A stretch of DNA of 64,000 nt from Acidihalobacter prosperus (GCF_000754095.2 NZ_JQSG02000001.1:62001-126000); one strand, 5' to 3'. Shown: positions 10,716 through 22,594, counted from the first letter of the stretch. The notes: generated from the letters alone by a model not told the origin. Translations and numbers: made by a program.

Positions 10716-11218
10716 TTTCCGAAAATTTGCCGGATGGCAAAGCATTGCTTTCCGATCACGTCCGCGAGGAAATCGACCATTGGCTTGCCCGCTATCCCGC
10801 GGAGCAGCGTCAGTCAGCCGTATTGGCCGCGCTACGCGCCGTCCAGCACGAGCATGGGTGGTTGAGTACGGAGGCGATGGATGCCGTTGCGGACTATATC
10901 GGTATGCCGCGCATCGCCGTATACGAAGTGGCGAGCTTTTACTCGATGTATTCGCTCAAGCCGGTCGGGCGACATACGATCGCGGTCTGTCTGAATGTTT
11001 CCTGCATGCTGCGCGACGGAGATGCCGTGCTCGGGTACATCGAGCGGAAACTCGGCATCAAAGTCGGGGAAAGCACCCCGGATGGGCGTTTTTACCTCAA
11101 ACGTGAGGAGGAGTGCCTCGCAGCCTGCTGCGGCGCACCGATGATGCAGGTCGATCACGTCTATTACGAGAATCTCACCCCGCAGAAGGTGGATGAGATT
11201 CTGGATGGCCTGGAGTAA
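10712..11218 (+). CDS. nuoE: NADH-quinone oxidoreductase subunit E
   Basis: This 168-residue thioredoxin-like subunit holds the N1a [2Fe-2S] cluster. The four ligands are visible as a pair in [12 protein letters not shown] and a pair in [14 protein letters not shown]. It works with NuoF and NuoG in the NADH-oxidising module. It overlaps nuoD by four bases and ends five bases before nuoF. Confidence 0.96.
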   Translation: MISENLPDGKALLSDHVREEIDHWLARYPAEQRQSAVLAALRAVQHEHGWLSTEAMDAVADYIGMPRIAVYEVASFYSMYSLKPVGRHTIAVCLNVSCMLRDGDAVLGYIERKLGIKVGESTPDGRFYLKREEECLAACCGAPMMQVDHVYYENLTPQKVDEILDGLE

Positions 11219-11222
11219 ACGC

Positions 11223-12518
11223 ATGACGAATCAGGTCTGTTTTATCACGCTCGAACACGAGACGCCGTGGAGCCTGGATACTTATTTGAAGGTGGATGGC
11301 TACGCCGCATGGAAAAAAATCCTCTCTGAGCGCACTTCCCGCGATGAAATTATCGCTGAGGTCAAGGCTTCGAATCTCCGAGGCCGTGGCGGCGCGGGCT
11401 TTCCCACCGGCTTGAAGTGGAGCTTTATGCCTCGCCAGGCACCGGGACAGAAATATATCGTGTGCAATTCCGACGAATCGGAGCCAGGCACCTGCAAGGA
11501 TCGCGACATCCTGCGCTTCAATCCTCATGCATTGGTGGAAGGCATGGCGATCGCCGGTTATGCGATAGGTGCCACGGTGGGATACAACTACATGCGCGGC
11601 GAATTCATGGACGAGCCCTATCAACGGTTCGCCCAGGCCGTCGAAGAGGCGTATGCAGCTGGTCTGCTGGGCAAGAACATTATGGGGTCGGGTGTCGATT
11701 TCGATCTTTATCCCACTCTGGGAGCGGGCGCCTATATCTGTGGCGAGGAAACGGCATTGCTGGAATCCCTGGAAGGCAAGAAGGGACAGCCACGCTTCAA
11801 GCCGCCTTTCCCGGCGAATTTCGGGCTTTACGGGCGTCCGACCACCATCAACAACACGGAGACGCTGTCCTCCGTCCCCGTCATTATGCGAAAAGGCGGC
11901 CGCTGGTTTGCGGAGCTGGGGACCGAAAAGTCCGGTGGCGAAAAGATATTTGCGGTTTCCGGGCATGTGAATCGTCCCGGCAATTACGAAGTGCCCATGG
12001 GCTTGCCGTTCAAGGAGTTGCTGGAAATGGCGGGCGGCGTGCTCAAGGGCCGCCAGCTGAAGGCGGTGATCCCCGGCGGCTCCTCGGTGCCGGTCGTGCC
12101 TGGCGAAATCATGCTTGAGACGAATATGGATTACGAATCGGTTGGCAAGGCCGGTTCCATGCTCGGCTCCGGCGCGGTCATGGTGCTGGACGAAACTTCC
12201 GATATGGTCAAGGTGCTGCAGCGTATTTCGCGGTTTTATTTCAAGGAATCATGCGGCCAGTGCACGCCCTGCCGCGAAGGCACGGGTTGGCTCTATCGCA
12301 TGCTAACCCGTATTGTCGAGGGGCGTGGGCGCATGGAGGATATCGAGCGCCTGGACGATGTCGCGAGCAAAATCGAGGGCCGCACGATCTGTGCGCTCGG
12401 CGATGCGGCGGCGATGCCGGTGCGCAGCTTTATCCAGCATTACCGCGAAGAATTCGTGTATTACATCGAGCATGGCCGGAGCATGATTGAATCTCCGCCG
12501 TCCGAATGGGCGGCCTAG
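11223..12518 (+). CDS. nuoF: NADH-quinone oxidoreductase subunit F
   Basis: This 431-residue flavoprotein binds FMN and NADH and carries the N3 cluster. The glycine-rich [15 protein letters not shown] motif binds NADH and FMN, and the cluster cysteines are in [12 protein letters not shown] plus a later Cys (GRTICALGD). The ATG at 11223 gives a typical N-terminus ([21 protein letters not shown] in the sequence). It sits just after nuoE. Confidence 0.96.
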   Translation: MTNQVCFITLEHETPWSLDTYLKVDGYAAWKKILSERTSRDEIIAEVKASNLRGRGGAGFPTGLKWSFMPRQAPGQKYIVCNSDESEPGTCKDRDILRFNPHALVEGMAIAGYAIGATVGYNYMRGEFMDEPYQRFAQAVEEAYAAGLLGKNIMGSGVDFDLYPTLGAGAYICGEETALLESLEGKKGQPRFKPPFPANFGLYGRPTTINNTETLSSVPVIMRKGGRWFAELGTEKSGGEKIFAVSGHVNRPGNYEVPMGLPFKELLEMAGGVLKGRQLKAVIPGGSSVPVVPGEIMLETNMDYESVGKAGSMLGSGAVMVLDETSDMVKVLQRISRFYFKESCGQCTPCREGTGWLYRMLTRIVEGRGRMEDIERLDDVASKIEGRTICALGDAAAMPVRSFIQHYREEFVYYIEHGRSMIESPPSEWAA

Positions 12519-12542
12519 ACTTTACCGCGGCGAGCGATTCCT

Positions 12543-14942
12543 ATGAGCGACGAACAGCTGATCACCATCGAGATCGACGGCGCACCCTACCGGGCGCGTA
12601 GAGGCGCCATGTTGATCGAGGTGACCGATGCATGTGGCGTGGATGTGCCGCGTTTTTGCTATCACAAGAAATTGTCGGTTGCCGCCAACTGCCGGATGTG
12701 CCTCGTCGAGGTCGAGAAGGCCGCGAAACCGCTGCCGGCCTGTGCCACGCCGGTGCAGGAGGGCATGAAGGTGTCGACGCGCTCTCCGCTTGCGATCGCG
12801 GCGCAGCGCGGCACGATGGAATTCCTGCTGATCAACCATCCGCTGGACTGTCCGATCTGCGATCAGGGCGGCGAATGTGAGTTGCAGGATGTCGCCATGG
12901 GTTTCGGCGAAGGCGTGTCGCGCTATACCGAGAACAAGCGGGTGGTGCGGGACAAGGATATCGGTTCGCTGGTTGCGACAGAAATGACGCGCTGCATTCA
13001 TTGCACGCGATGCGTGCGCTTCAGCGCGGAAATCGCAGGTCTTCCCGAGTTGGGTGCTACCGGGCGCGGCGAAAACATGCGTATCGGCACCTATGTCGAA
13101 CACACCTTGTCCTCGGAGCTGTCGGGCAACATCATCGATCTTTGCCCGGTGGGCGCCTTGACCGCGAAACCTTCGCGTTTCGACGGACGGGCCTGGGAGA
13201 TGATTCAGCAGCCCGGCATCGGCGCACATGATTGCGTGGGCTCGAACGTTTACATGCATACCCTGCATGGCAAGGTCGTGCGCGTCGTGCCTCGCGACAA
13301 CGAATCCGTGAACGAAACCTGGCTGTCTGATCGCGACCGCTTCAGCTACCAGTCGCTGCAGGCGACGGATCGGATCGTGACGCCGCAGATCAAACGCAAT
13401 GGCCGCTGGCACGACACCGACTGGAATACCGCGTTGCAGGCCGTTGCGGAAGGTCTGCGCGGACAGCAGGCTGACGAGGTGGGCGGCCTGCTTTCGCCAA
13501 ACGCCACGGTGGAGGAGGCGTACTTGTTCCAGAAGCTGCTGCGCGGTCTCGGCACTTCAAACGTGGATCACCGCCTACGCCAGACCGATACCCGCGATGA
13601 TGCGCGCGACCCCTTGTTCCCTTGGCTGGGGCAGACGATCGAGTCGCTTGAAAAAGTGAATGCGGCACTGCTGATCGGCAGCAACGTGCGCAAACAGCAG
13701 CCGCTGCTCGCGCATCGTCTGCGCAAGGCCGGCATGCGCGGTGCGCGCATCATGGATATCAACCCGCGCGCCTTCGATTTCACCTTCCCGCTCGCGGAGC
13801 GCGCGATCGTCCCGCCGCAGCAGATGGTGGCGGTACTGGTCGAAGTGCTGACCGCGCTTTGCGAGGCTCGCGGCGAGCGCGTGCCGGCATGGGCGGGCAA
13901 GGGTGTGGCGGGAACCCAGGCGCAAGCGATCGCCCATCATCTGATGCACGCCCAGCAGGCCACGGTTTTGCTGGGACAGCTTGCCATCGCACATCCCGAC
14001 TATTCGCGCCTGCGTGCACTATCCGTAGAGATTGCCGCGCGCAGCGATGCGCGCATTGGTTATCTCACGGATGGTGCCAATGCTGCCGGCGCCTGGCTGG
14101 CGGGCGCGGTGCCGCATCGCATGGCCGGTGGTCAACCGTCGCGCGAGCCTGGTCTGGACGCGCAGTCCATGTTGGCGAAGCCTCGTCAGGCATATCTGCT
14201 GTGCGGCTTGGAGCCGGAACTGGATTGCGAGCAGGGCGCGCGCGCGTTCGACGCGCTCATGGCGGCAAAGTTCGTTGCCGCGTTGTCGCCTTTTGCGGGC
14301 GAAGGCATGCGCGAGTATGCCGATGTGATACTGCCGGTTGCCGCCTTTGCCGAAACTTCGGGGACTTATGTCAATGCCGAAGGTCGCTGGCAGAGCTTCA
14401 ATGCCGCCGTGAGTGCGCCCGGCGAGGTGCGCCCGGCTTGGCGTGTGCTTCGCGTGCTTGGCAATCTGCTGGACCTTCCCGGGTTCGAATTCATGTCGTC
14501 CGAGGATGTGCGTGAGGAAGTGAAAACGCGTCTGGATACCACTAGGACGTTTGACAATGCTCTGCTCGTCGCCGATACGGGCGTCACCGTCGAGGGCGGT
14601 CTTGACGATCCGGGTATGGACGCGCTCATGCGCGCCTCCGAAGTCGGAGCCTACGTGACCGACGCCAGCGTGCGCAGAAGTCCTGCCCTGCAGGCAACCC
14701 CCGACGCGTATGCAGCGCAAGGATTGTCACTGCACCCGGCCGACAGGGCACGTCTTGGTCTGGAAACGGTTTCGCGTGTCCGTGTCGAGCAGGCCGGTCG
14801 GGTGGCGGAATTCGAATTGAATTCCGACGCAGGCGTGCCTGAGGGTGTGGCCTGGCTCCCGATCGGTTCGCCAGAGGCCGCACAGCTGGGTGCCGCCTAT
14901 GGTGCTGTCAAGCTGATGCCGGTAGCCGGAGGCGCGGCATGA
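12543..14942 (+). CDS. nuoG: NADH-quinone oxidoreductase subunit G
   Basis: This 799-residue subunit channels electrons from NuoF toward NuoB. The N-terminal [2Fe-2S] ligands are seen in [17 protein letters not shown] and PACATPV. The His-Cys N5 site follows ([18 protein letters not shown]), then the N4 site ([11 protein letters not shown]). The remainder is a degenerate molybdopterin-oxidoreductase fold. It overlaps the nuoH start by four bases. Confidence 0.96.
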   Translation: MSDEQLITIEIDGAPYRARRGAMLIEVTDACGVDVPRFCYHKKLSVAANCRMCLVEVEKAAKPLPACATPVQEGMKVSTRSPLAIAAQRGTMEFLLINHPLDCPICDQGGECELQDVAMGFGEGVSRYTENKRVVRDKDIGSLVATEMTRCIHCTRCVRFSAEIAGLPELGATGRGENMRIGTYVEHTLSSELSGNIIDLCPVGALTAKPSRFDGRAWEMIQQPGIGAHDCVGSNVYMHTLHGKVVRVVPRDNESVNETWLSDRDRFSYQSLQATDRIVTPQIKRNGRWHDTDWNTALQAVAEGLRGQQADEVGGLLSPNATVEEAYLFQKLLRGLGTSNVDHRLRQTDTRDDARDPLFPWLGQTIESLEKVNAALLIGSNVRKQQPLLAHRLRKAGMRGARIMDINPRAFDFTFPLAERAIVPPQQMVAVLVEVLTALCEARGERVPAWAGKGVAGTQAQAIAHHLMHAQQATVLLGQLAIAHPDYSRLRALSVEIAARSDARIGYLTDGANAAGAWLAGAVPHRMAGGQPSREPGLDAQSMLAKPRQAYLLCGLEPELDCEQGARAFDALMAAKFVAALSPFAGEGMREYADVILPVAAFAETSGTYVNAEGRWQSFNAAVSAPGEVRPAWRVLRVLGNLLDLPGFEFMSSEDVREEVKTRLDTTRTFDNALLVADTGVTVEGGLDDPGMDALMRASEVGAYVTDASVRRSPALQATPDAYAAQGLSLHPADRARLGLETVSRVRVEQAGRVAEFELNSDAGVPEGVAWLPIGSPEAAQLGAAYGAVKLMPVAGGAA

Positions 14943-16012
14943 TGCAACCCCTGTTCGCGCTTTGGTCCGGCATTCCGGCCGACCTGCAGACCCTGCTCGT
15001 CATCGTGGCAAAGATCGTGGCCATTCTGATTCCGTTGCTGATCAGCGTGGCTTATTTCACCTTCGCCGAACGCAAGGTGATCGGCTACATACAGGTGCGT
15101 ATTGGACCCAACCGGGTCGGTCCGCGCGGCTGGCTGCAGCCGATCGCCGATGCGCTCAAGCTGATCATGAAGGAAGTGATCATCCCGACGCGCGCCAACC
15201 GCCTGCTGTTTTTCGTGGCACCTTTGCTCGCGATCGCGCCGGCACTGGCTGCGTGGGCGGTCATCCCCTTCGACGACGGCATGATTCTGTCCAATATCAA
15301 TGCCGGTTTGCTCTACATACTGGCCATCACGTCGGTAGGCGTATACGGCATCGTACTGGCCGGCTGGGCTTCCAACTCCAAATATGCATTGTTGGGCGCG
15401 CTTCGCTCAGCCGCCCAGATCGTCGCCTACGAAATTGCCATGGGTTTTGCGCTGGTGGGCGTGCTGATGGCCAGCGGCAGCCTCAATCTGGGCGATATCG
15501 TCAATGCACAGGCTGGTGGCGTGACCCATTGGTATTGGCTGCCGTTACTGCCGCTGCTGATGGTCTATCTGATCTCCGGCGTGGCCGAGACGAACCGCGC
15601 GCCTTTCGACGTCGCCGAAGGCGAATCCGAAATTGTGGCCGGTTTCCATGTGGAATATTCCGGCATGGCCTTCGCGATCTTCTTCCTGGCCGAATACGCG
15701 AACATGATCCTGGTTTCGGCGTTGACCGCCTTGCTTTTTTTCGGCGGCTGGCTGTCGCCCTTCGGCGCTTGGGGTTCCCAGGTGCCGTACCTGGGTGCGG
15801 TACTCGGCGGCGGCATTCATTGGCTGTTGCTCAAGACCGCCGTGTTCATGTTCCTGTTTCTATGGTTTCGCGCGACCTTCCCCCGCTATCGCTATGACCA
15901 GATCATGCGGCTGGGCTGGAAGGTGTTGATTCCGGTGACCCTGGTCTGGATCGCGGTCGAAGGCGTCGCCGTCGCATTCCATCTGTCGCCGTGGTTCTCA
16001 AGAGGGGCCTGA
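14939..16012 (+). CDS. nuoH: NADH-quinone oxidoreductase subunit H
   Basis: This 357-residue membrane subunit with about eight helices forms the junction with the peripheral arm and part of the quinone channel. Family motifs are [20 protein letters not shown] and [20 protein letters not shown]. Two adjacent ATGs (14939, 14942) could start it; the first overlaps the nuoG stop. Confidence 0.95.
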   Translation: MMQPLFALWSGIPADLQTLLVIVAKIVAILIPLLISVAYFTFAERKVIGYIQVRIGPNRVGPRGWLQPIADALKLIMKEVIIPTRANRLLFFVAPLLAIAPALAAWAVIPFDDGMILSNINAGLLYILAITSVGVYGIVLAGWASNSKYALLGALRSAAQIVAYEIAMGFALVGVLMASGSLNLGDIVNAQAGGVTHWYWLPLLPLLMVYLISGVAETNRAPFDVAEGESEIVAGFHVEYSGMAFAIFFLAEYANMILVSALTALLFFGGWLSPFGAWGSQVPYLGAVLGGGIHWLLLKTAVFMFLFLWFRATFPRYRYDQIMRLGWKVLIPVTLVWIAVEGVAVAFHLSPWFSRGA

Positions 16013-16014
16013 CG

Positions 16015-16503
16015 ATGCGCATCCTGAAATCGTTTTTCAAAAGCTATTTGCTGATCGAACTGTTGCGCGGACTTCAGTTGACGGGGCGATATCTGTTCCA
16101 GCGCAAAATCACCATCCAGTACCCTGAGGAGAAGACGCCCCAATCTTATCGTTTCCGTGGTCTGCATGCCCTGCGGCGCTACGCCAACGGGGAGGAGCGC
16201 TGCATCGCCTGCAAGCTCTGCGAAGCGGTTTGCCCCGCACTTGCGATCACCATCGAGTCCGACGAGCGCGAAGACGGCACGCGGCGGACGACTCGTTACG
16301 ATATCGATCTTTTCAAGTGTATCTACTGCGGATTCTGCGAAGAATCATGCCCGGTCGATTCGATCGTCGAGACGCGGGTCTACGAATACCACTTCGAGAA
16401 CCGCGGAGAGCACATCATGACCAAGGAAAAATTGCTGGCCATGGGCGATAAATTCGAATCCGAAATCGCCGCCGACCGTGCGGCCGATGCGCCGTATCGA
16501 TAA
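16015..16503 (+). CDS. nuoI: NADH-quinone oxidoreductase subunit I
   Basis: This 162-residue ferredoxin-like subunit has two [4Fe-4S] motifs, [12 protein letters not shown] and [12 protein letters not shown], which are clusters N6a and N6b. The ATG at 16015 follows AGAGGGG; the upstream in-frame extension lies inside nuoH and is rejected. It is spaced two bases from the nuoH stop. Confidence 0.96.
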   Translation: MRILKSFFKSYLLIELLRGLQLTGRYLFQRKITIQYPEEKTPQSYRFRGLHALRRYANGEERCIACKLCEAVCPALAITIESDEREDGTRRTTRYDIDLFKCIYCGFCEESCPVDSIVETRVYEYHFENRGEHIMTKEKLLAMGDKFESEIAADRAADAPYR

Positions 16504-16518
16504 AGGACGACGCTACCC

Positions 16519-17115
16519 ATGACTTTCCTGCAATTTGTGTTTTATTTATTTTCCGCGCTGACCATCCTTTCGGCACTGGGTATGATCGTCGCGCGCAACC
16601 CGGTGCACGCCGTGCTTTTCCTGGTGTTCGCGTTTTTCAACAGCGCGGCGTTGTGGATTACCCTGCAGGCCGAATTTCTTGGCATCGTCCTGGTGCTGGT
16701 CTACGTGGGGGCGGTCATGGTGCTCTTCCTGTTCGTGGTGATGATGCTGGATATCAACATCGCGCGGATGCGTGAAGGCTTCACGCGATTTTTACCGCTA
16801 GGCGTCGTCGTAGCGCTGGTCATGGTTGTGGAAATGGGATTGATCGTCGGTGCGCGCAACTTCCAGATTCATGCCCCCCATGCGAGCGGCACCCAGGTTC
16901 CCAATACGGTCGAACTGGGACGCGTGCTGTATACGCAGTACGCGTACCCCTTCGAACTGGCGGCCGTCATACTGCTGGTCGCGATCGTGGCCGCCATATC
17001 GCTGACCTTCCGCCGTAGACCCGACACCAAATACCAGCGTCCTGAGCAGCAGATCCGGATTCGAAGGGAAGATCGAGTCAGGTTGGTGAACATGCCCTCT
17101 GAAAAGAAGCAGTGA
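16519..17115 (+). CDS. nuoJ: NADH-quinone oxidoreductase subunit J
   Basis: This 198-residue membrane subunit has about five helices. The conserved NPVHAVLFLVFAFFNSAALW and GAVMVLFLFVVMML segments are present. The C-terminal tail is charged and cytoplasmic. It sits between nuoI and nuoK in the standard order. Confidence 0.94.
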   Translation: MTFLQFVFYLFSALTILSALGMIVARNPVHAVLFLVFAFFNSAALWITLQAEFLGIVLVLVYVGAVMVLFLFVVMMLDINIARMREGFTRFLPLGVVVALVMVVEMGLIVGARNFQIHAPHASGTQVPNTVELGRVLYTQYAYPFELAAVILLVAIVAAISLTFRRRPDTKYQRPEQQIRIRREDRVRLVNMPSEKKQ

Positions 17116-17175
17116 CGCGGGATGTCGCTGATGTACCGCAGGCCCTGACAACCCGACGCGCCTTACGGAGAAACC

Positions 17176-17481
17176 ATGCTTTCACTATCGAATTACCTTG
17201 TGGTCGGCGCCATTTTGTTTTCGCTGGCAGTGGCAGGCATATTCATTAATCGCAAGAACGTGATCGTGCTGCTGATGTGCGTGGAGCTGATGCTGCTCGC
17301 CGTCAACATGAATTTCATCGCGTTCTCGCATTTCCAGCAGAATCTGGCAGGGCAGGTATTCGTGTTCTTCATCCTGACCGTGGCCGCGGCCGAGGCCGCC
17401 ATCGGTCTGGCGATTCTGGTGGTGCTGTTCCGAAACCGTCGCACGATCAACGTCAGCGACCTGGATGACATGAAGGGGTAG
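17176..17481 (+). CDS. nuoK: NADH-quinone oxidoreductase subunit K
   Basis: This 101-residue subunit has three helices and belongs to the MrpC-like family. The conserved membrane glutamates lie in [17 protein letters not shown] and [13 protein letters not shown]. An ACGGAGAAACC ribosome binding site precedes the ATG. The nuoL ATG follows after three bases. Confidence 0.95.
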   Translation: MLSLSNYLVVGAILFSLAVAGIFINRKNVIVLLMCVELMLLAVNMNFIAFSHFQQNLAGQVFVFFILTVAAAEAAIGLAILVVLFRNRRTINVSDLDDMKG

Positions 17482-17484
17482 TTA

Positions 17485-19470
17485 ATGGAAGCCGTCTATC
17501 TCGCCATCCCGCTGGCGCCGCTGATCGGTGCGATCATTGCCGGCCTGTTCGGCCGTGTGATCGGCCGTGCAGGTGCACATTGGGTCACGACCGGCAGCGT
17601 GGCGATCGCGTTCCTGCTGTCGGCATGGGTGTTCAAACGCCTCGTATTCGATGGCGCGGCGCCATTCGACGGGCCCGTCTATACCTGGATGAGCGCGGGC
17701 GGCTACAACTTCACGATCGGCTTTCTGATCGACCGCCTCAGCGTGCTCATGATGGTCGTGGTGACTTTCGTGTCGCTGATGGTGCACGTTTACACCATCG
17801 GTTACATGGGACACGACGAGGAGCTCTGGCCGGAAGACAGCCGTCCACGCGAAACTACCTATCAGCGTTTCTTCAGCTACATCGCGCTGTTCACCTTCTC
17901 CATGCTCATGCTGGTGATGGCGAACAATTTCCTCCAGCTCTTCTTCGGCTGGGAGGCGGTGGGTCTGGTCTCGTATCTTCTGATTGGTTTTTATACGTAC
18001 CGCGAGTCCGCGATCTACGCCAATCTCAAAGCCTTCCTGGTCAACCGGGTCGGCGATTTCGGTTTTGTGCTGGGTATCGCCGCCGTCTACATGTATACGG
18101 GCAGCCTCGATTATCACGTCGTGTTCGCGCAGGCGCCGCAGCTGGTGGGCCAGACCATCAGCGTTCTACCGGGCGAGCACTGGGCGGTCCCTACCGTTAT
18201 TGCGATCCTGCTGTTCATCGGCGCGATGGGCAAATCGGCCCAGGTGCCGCTGCACGTGTGGTTGCCGGACTCAATGGAAGGCCCGACGCCGATTTCCGCG
18301 CTGATCCATGCCGCAACCATGGTCACGGCCGGCATCTTCATGGTCAGCCGCATGTCACCGATCTACGAGCTCAGCCCGACGGCGCTGAGCCTGGTGCTCG
18401 TCATAGGCGCGATAACTGCATTCTTCATGGGGCTTATCGGCATCGTGCAGCAGGATATCAAGCGTGTGATCGCCTATTCGACGCTGTCCCAACTCGGTTA
18501 CATGACCGCGGCTCTGGGGGCATCTGCCTATGCCGCCGGGATGTTCCATTTGCTGACCCATGCCTTCTTCAAGGCACTGCTGTTTCTCGCCGCCGGTTCG
18601 GTCATCATGGCCATGCACCACGAGCAGGACATTCGCAAGATGGGCGGCCTGCGTCGCTATATGCCGGTGACCTACTGGACCTCGCTGGTCGGTTCGCTTG
18701 CGCTAATCGGTTTTCCGGGATTCTCGGGCTTCTTCTCGAAGGATTCGATCATCGAAGCCGTACGTGATGCACATGTTCCCGGTGCCGGACTTGCCTACTG
18801 GTTGCTGCTGCTCGGCGTGTTCGTGACCGCGCTTTACACGTTCCGCCTGTTTTTCCTGGTGTTCCACGGCAAGGAACGGATGGATGCGCATACGCGCGAG
18901 CACCTGCACGAATCGCCGCTCGTGGTTACCGTGCCGCTGATTCTGTTGGCGATCCCCGCATTCGGTGCCGGTTACCTCATCCACCCGCTGCTGTTCGGTC
19001 ACTACTTTGGCAACACCATCGAGGTATTGCCGGCCCATGACGTGCTGGCCGTGCTGGGCAGTCATTATCACGGCGCGCTGGCGATGATGCTGCACGGTCT
19101 GACCGCTGCGCCTTTCTGGCTCTCGATCGCCGGCGTCGCGGTCGCCGCCTACGTGTATCTGTATCAGCCGTCGCTGGCGTCTGAATTCAAGACACGTCTG
19201 CATGGCATATGGAAAATGCTCGACGAACGCTATGGTTTTGATGCCTTCAACGACCGCGTGTTTGCAGGGGGCGGGCGTGCGTTGGGACGTTTGTTCTGGC
19301 GCATCGGCGATGCCTTTGTCATCGACAACTTGGTGGTGAACGGCGTCGCACGTGTGATCGGCTGGACCTCGGCGCGCGTGCGCCATGTGCAAACCGGCTA
19401 TCTGTACCACTACAGCTTCGCCATGATCATTGGCGTGCTGGTGTTGCTGAGCTGGTTCGTATTCCGCTAG
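17485..19470 (+). CDS. nuoL: NADH-quinone oxidoreductase subunit L
   Basis: This 661-residue antiporter-like proton-pumping subunit is homologous to MrpA. It has a long series of helices and the family region GWEAVGLVSYLLIGF. The conserved Lys-containing MGKSAQVPLHVWLPDSMEGP and HAATMVTAGIFM segments are visible. A C-terminal lateral helix and anchor are consistent with the full length. Confidence 0.96.
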   Translation: MEAVYLAIPLAPLIGAIIAGLFGRVIGRAGAHWVTTGSVAIAFLLSAWVFKRLVFDGAAPFDGPVYTWMSAGGYNFTIGFLIDRLSVLMMVVVTFVSLMVHVYTIGYMGHDEELWPEDSRPRETTYQRFFSYIALFTFSMLMLVMANNFLQLFFGWEAVGLVSYLLIGFYTYRESAIYANLKAFLVNRVGDFGFVLGIAAVYMYTGSLDYHVVFAQAPQLVGQTISVLPGEHWAVPTVIAILLFIGAMGKSAQVPLHVWLPDSMEGPTPISALIHAATMVTAGIFMVSRMSPIYELSPTALSLVLVIGAITAFFMGLIGIVQQDIKRVIAYSTLSQLGYMTAALGASAYAAGMFHLLTHAFFKALLFLAAGSVIMAMHHEQDIRKMGGLRRYMPVTYWTSLVGSLALIGFPGFSGFFSKDSIIEAVRDAHVPGAGLAYWLLLLGVFVTALYTFRLFFLVFHGKERMDAHTREHLHESPLVVTVPLILLAIPAFGAGYLIHPLLFGHYFGNTIEVLPAHDVLAVLGSHYHGALAMMLHGLTAAPFWLSIAGVAVAAYVYLYQPSLASEFKTRLHGIWKMLDERYGFDAFNDRVFAGGGRALGRLFWRIGDAFVIDNLVVNGVARVIGWTSARVRHVQTGYLYHYSFAMIIGVLVLLSWFVFR

Positions 19471-19517
19471 TCGCGTAGCTACGCGTCGATAACGACAAAA
19501 TGGATTAAGGGACTCGC

Positions 19518-21032
19518 ATGCTTACGCATTGGCCACTGCTCAGCCTGGTGATCTGGCTGCCGGTACTCGGCGGCATCGTGCTCATGGCCACATCTGGTGG
19601 TTCGGAGCGGCTGACGAAACAACTGGCGCTGGTGATCTCGGTGCTCGCGTTCATTGTCAGTATTCCGTTGCTGACGAATTTCAACACGCATACCGCCGCG
19701 ATGCAGTTCGTCGAATTCCATCCGTGGATTCGCATGCTGAATATCAATTATCACCTCGGTGTGGACGGACTTTCGGCACCGTTGATCGTGCTCACCACTT
19801 TCATGACCGTGATCGTCGTGATTGCGGGCTGGGAAGTCATCGACCGGCACGTGGCGCAGTACATGGCGGCCTTCCTGGTGCTGGAAGGCTTGATGAACGG
19901 CGTGTTCGCGGCGCTGGATTCGATCCTTTTCTACATTTTTTTCGAAGGCATGCTGATCCCGATGTTCCTGGTGATCGGCATCTGGGGCGGACCGCGGCGC
20001 GTCTACGCGACGATCAAATTCTTCCTCTACACCTTCCTCGGCTCCGTGCCGATGCTGATCGCCCTGATCTACCTTTACACCCGTTCCGGCAGCTTCGGCA
20101 TCGCCGAACTGCAGCAGCTGCATATCGGGCTGACCGCGCAGATCCTGATTTTCCTGGCCTTCATGGGCGCGTTCGCGGTCAAGATCCCCATGTGGCCTGT
20201 GCATACGTGGCTGCCCGATGCGCACGTGGAAGCGCCCACGGGGGGGTCGATCATTCTTGCCGCCATCATGCTCAAGGTCGGTGCCTACGGTTTCCTGCGC
20301 TTTTCTTTGCCCATCGTGCCGGACGCCAGCCAGATGCTGAGCGGGGTGCTGATTTTCATGTCTCTGGTCGCGATCGTGTATATCGGATTCGTCGCGCTCG
20401 CCCAGCAGGACATGAAAAAACTCATCGCATATTCATCGATCGCGCACATGGGCTTCGTGACCCTGGGCTTTTTCTCGATCTACGCCGTCATCGCCAACAG
20501 CGGCGTGAGTCAAGCGGCCCTGTTGGGGCTGGAAGGCGGCTTGGTGCAAATGGTCTCGCACGGCTTCATTTCCGGTGCGCTCTTCCTGAGCGTGGGCGTG
20601 CTGTACGACCGCATGCACAGCCGCGAAATCTCGGCCTACGGCGGCGTGGTCAACACCATGCCCGTGTTCGCAGGCTTCTTCGTCCTTTTCGCGATGGCGA
20701 ACACCGGCCTGCCGGGCACCTCCGGTTTTGTCGGCGAATTCATGGTCATTCTTGCCAGCTTCCATGCCAACTTCTGGTATGCGCTGCTGGCGGCATTCAC
20801 GTTGATCATCGGTGCGGCATACACCCTGTGGCTGGTCAAGCGCGTGATATTCGGCCCTGTGGCCAATCAGGAGGTTGCGGCGCTCAAGGACGTGAACCGG
20901 CGCGAGCGGCTGATGCTGACGCTGCTGGCCTTGGCCGTGCTGCTGCTCGGTATCTGGCCCGCGCCGCTGCTCGATATCATGCATGTGTCCATGCAGCATC
21001 TGCTGCAGCAGGCGCTGGCCTCCAAGCTTTGA
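19518..21032 (+). CDS. nuoM: NADH-quinone oxidoreductase subunit M
   Basis: This 504-residue antiporter-like subunit of complex I has the conserved FFEGMLIPMFLVIGIWGG segment with its membrane glutamate, VKIPMWPVHTWLPDAHVEAP, and YSSIAHMGFVTLG. The length is normal. A 114-base gap with no gene separates it from nuoN. Confidence 0.96.
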   Translation: MLTHWPLLSLVIWLPVLGGIVLMATSGGSERLTKQLALVISVLAFIVSIPLLTNFNTHTAAMQFVEFHPWIRMLNINYHLGVDGLSAPLIVLTTFMTVIVVIAGWEVIDRHVAQYMAAFLVLEGLMNGVFAALDSILFYIFFEGMLIPMFLVIGIWGGPRRVYATIKFFLYTFLGSVPMLIALIYLYTRSGSFGIAELQQLHIGLTAQILIFLAFMGAFAVKIPMWPVHTWLPDAHVEAPTGGSIILAAIMLKVGAYGFLRFSLPIVPDASQMLSGVLIFMSLVAIVYIGFVALAQQDMKKLIAYSSIAHMGFVTLGFFSIYAVIANSGVSQAALLGLEGGLVQMVSHGFISGALFLSVGVLYDRMHSREISAYGGVVNTMPVFAGFFVLFAMANTGLPGTSGFVGEFMVILASFHANFWYALLAAFTLIIGAAYTLWLVKRVIFGPVANQEVAALKDVNRRERLMLTLLALAVLLLGIWPAPLLDIMHVSMQHLLQQALASKL

Positions 21033-21146
21033 CGTGAGGACCGATGATGCCTGCCATGCCGACGACGACACGCACGCGCGCGCAGCGCGCTCATGCACGC
21101 CAGACGTTTTTCGCCGCGAACAACTTGAGATGGGGCGCCCCGTAAC

Positions 21147-22592
21147 ATGAATCATTTTCCCCTAACCGACATCACCCTGGTGGTGCCCGAGTTGTTCATG
21201 CTCGGCATGATCTGCGCGATCCTGGTGATCGACGTATTCCTGCGCGACGAGCAACGTGGCGTGACCTACTGGCTTACGCAGGCCAGTCTGGTGGGTGCGT
21301 TGATCCTGACGTTGACGATGGACGAGGGCACGCGTCGCGTGGGCCTGAGCGGCACCTTCATCGCCGATCCGCTTTCGGTCCTGCTCAAGTCCGCGGTATA
21401 CGTCCTGACCATCGCGGTCTTCGCCTACTCGCGGCGCTATCAGGAGAGTCGCGACCTGTTCCGCGGCGAGTATTTCGTGCTCGGCCTGGCGGGCGTGCTG
21501 GGCATGATGGTGCTGATCTCGGCCTACAGCCTGTTGACGGTGTATCTCGGTCTGGAGCTAATGTCGCTCGCGCTCTATGCCATGGTCGCACTGCAGCGGG
21601 ATTCGGGGCGCGCATCCGAGGCCGCCATGAAGTATTTTGTACTCGGCGCACTGGCCTCCGGCATGCTCCTGTACGGCATGTCCATTCTGTACGGCCTGAC
21701 CGGTACGCTGGGCATGCCGGAAATCGCCGCATCGCTGATTCAGCAAAATCACCCACCCATGGCCGTGACGTTTGCCGTGGTCTTCGTGGTGGTCGGGCTG
21801 GCCTTCAAGCTGGGAGCCGTGCCCTTCCATATGTGGGTTCCGGATGTTTACGAAGGCGCCCCCAGTTCGGTCACGCTGTATGTGGGGTCGGTTACCAAGA
21901 TTGCCGCCTTCGCCATGCTTCTCAGGCTGCTGGCCGAAGCCCTGCCCAGCACGCATGCCAGCTGGGGCGGCATGCTCGAACTCATGGTCGTGTTGTCCCT
22001 GGCGGTCGGCAACGTGATTGCGATCGCACAAACGAACATCAAGCGCATGCTGGCCTATTCAACGATCTCCCATGTCGGATTCGTGATGCTCGGCGTGTTG
22101 ACCGGGACGGCGACCGGTTACGCAGCTGCGATGTTCTACGTGCTGATCTACGCGCTGATGTCGGCCGGTGCCTTCGGCATGGTCGTGCTGTTGAGTCGCA
22201 AGGGATACGAGGCCGAGAATCTGAGCGATTTCAGCGGGCTCAACGAGCGTAGCCCATGGCTGGCCTTCGTCATGTTGTTGTTCATGTTTTCCATGGCCGG
22301 CGTGCCGCCGACGGTGGGTTTCTATGCGAAACTTGTGGTACTGCAGTCTGTCATACAGGTCGACCAGCCGTGGCTGGCCTTGTATGCCGTGATCATGTCG
22401 GTCATTGGCGCCTTCTATTATCTGCGAGTCGTCAAGTTCATCTATTTCGACAAGCCCGTTACGAACGAACCGGTGGTCACCGGTCCCGTCGCAGGAGCAA
22501 TCATGAGCGCCAATGGGTTGTCCGTTCTGGTCCTGGGTCTTTTCCCCTGGGTGTTGATGTCGATCTGCGCCGCCGCGGCGGCCAGCCTGTGA
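21147..22592 (+). CDS. nuoN: NADH-quinone oxidoreductase subunit N
   Basis: This 481-residue third antiporter-like subunit has GLELMSLALYAMVALQ, FKLGAVPFHMWVPDVYEGAP and YSTISHVGFVMLG as family landmarks. It completes the 14-subunit set A-N. The stop codon is two bases before the ATG of the DUF2818 gene, which suggests the operon continues. Confidence 0.96.
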   Translation: MNHFPLTDITLVVPELFMLGMICAILVIDVFLRDEQRGVTYWLTQASLVGALILTLTMDEGTRRVGLSGTFIADPLSVLLKSAVYVLTIAVFAYSRRYQESRDLFRGEYFVLGLAGVLGMMVLISAYSLLTVYLGLELMSLALYAMVALQRDSGRASEAAMKYFVLGALASGMLLYGMSILYGLTGTLGMPEIAASLIQQNHPPMAVTFAVVFVVVGLAFKLGAVPFHMWVPDVYEGAPSSVTLYVGSVTKIAAFAMLLRLLAEALPSTHASWGGMLELMVVLSLAVGNVIAIAQTNIKRMLAYSTISHVGFVMLGVLTGTATGYAAAMFYVLIYALMSAGAFGMVVLLSRKGYEAENLSDFSGLNERSPWLAFVMLLFMFSMAGVPPTVGFYAKLVVLQSVIQVDQPWLALYAVIMSVIGAFYYLRVVKFIYFDKPVTNEPVVTGPVAGAIMSANGLSVLVLGLFPWVLMSICAAAAASL

Positions 22593-22594
22593 GT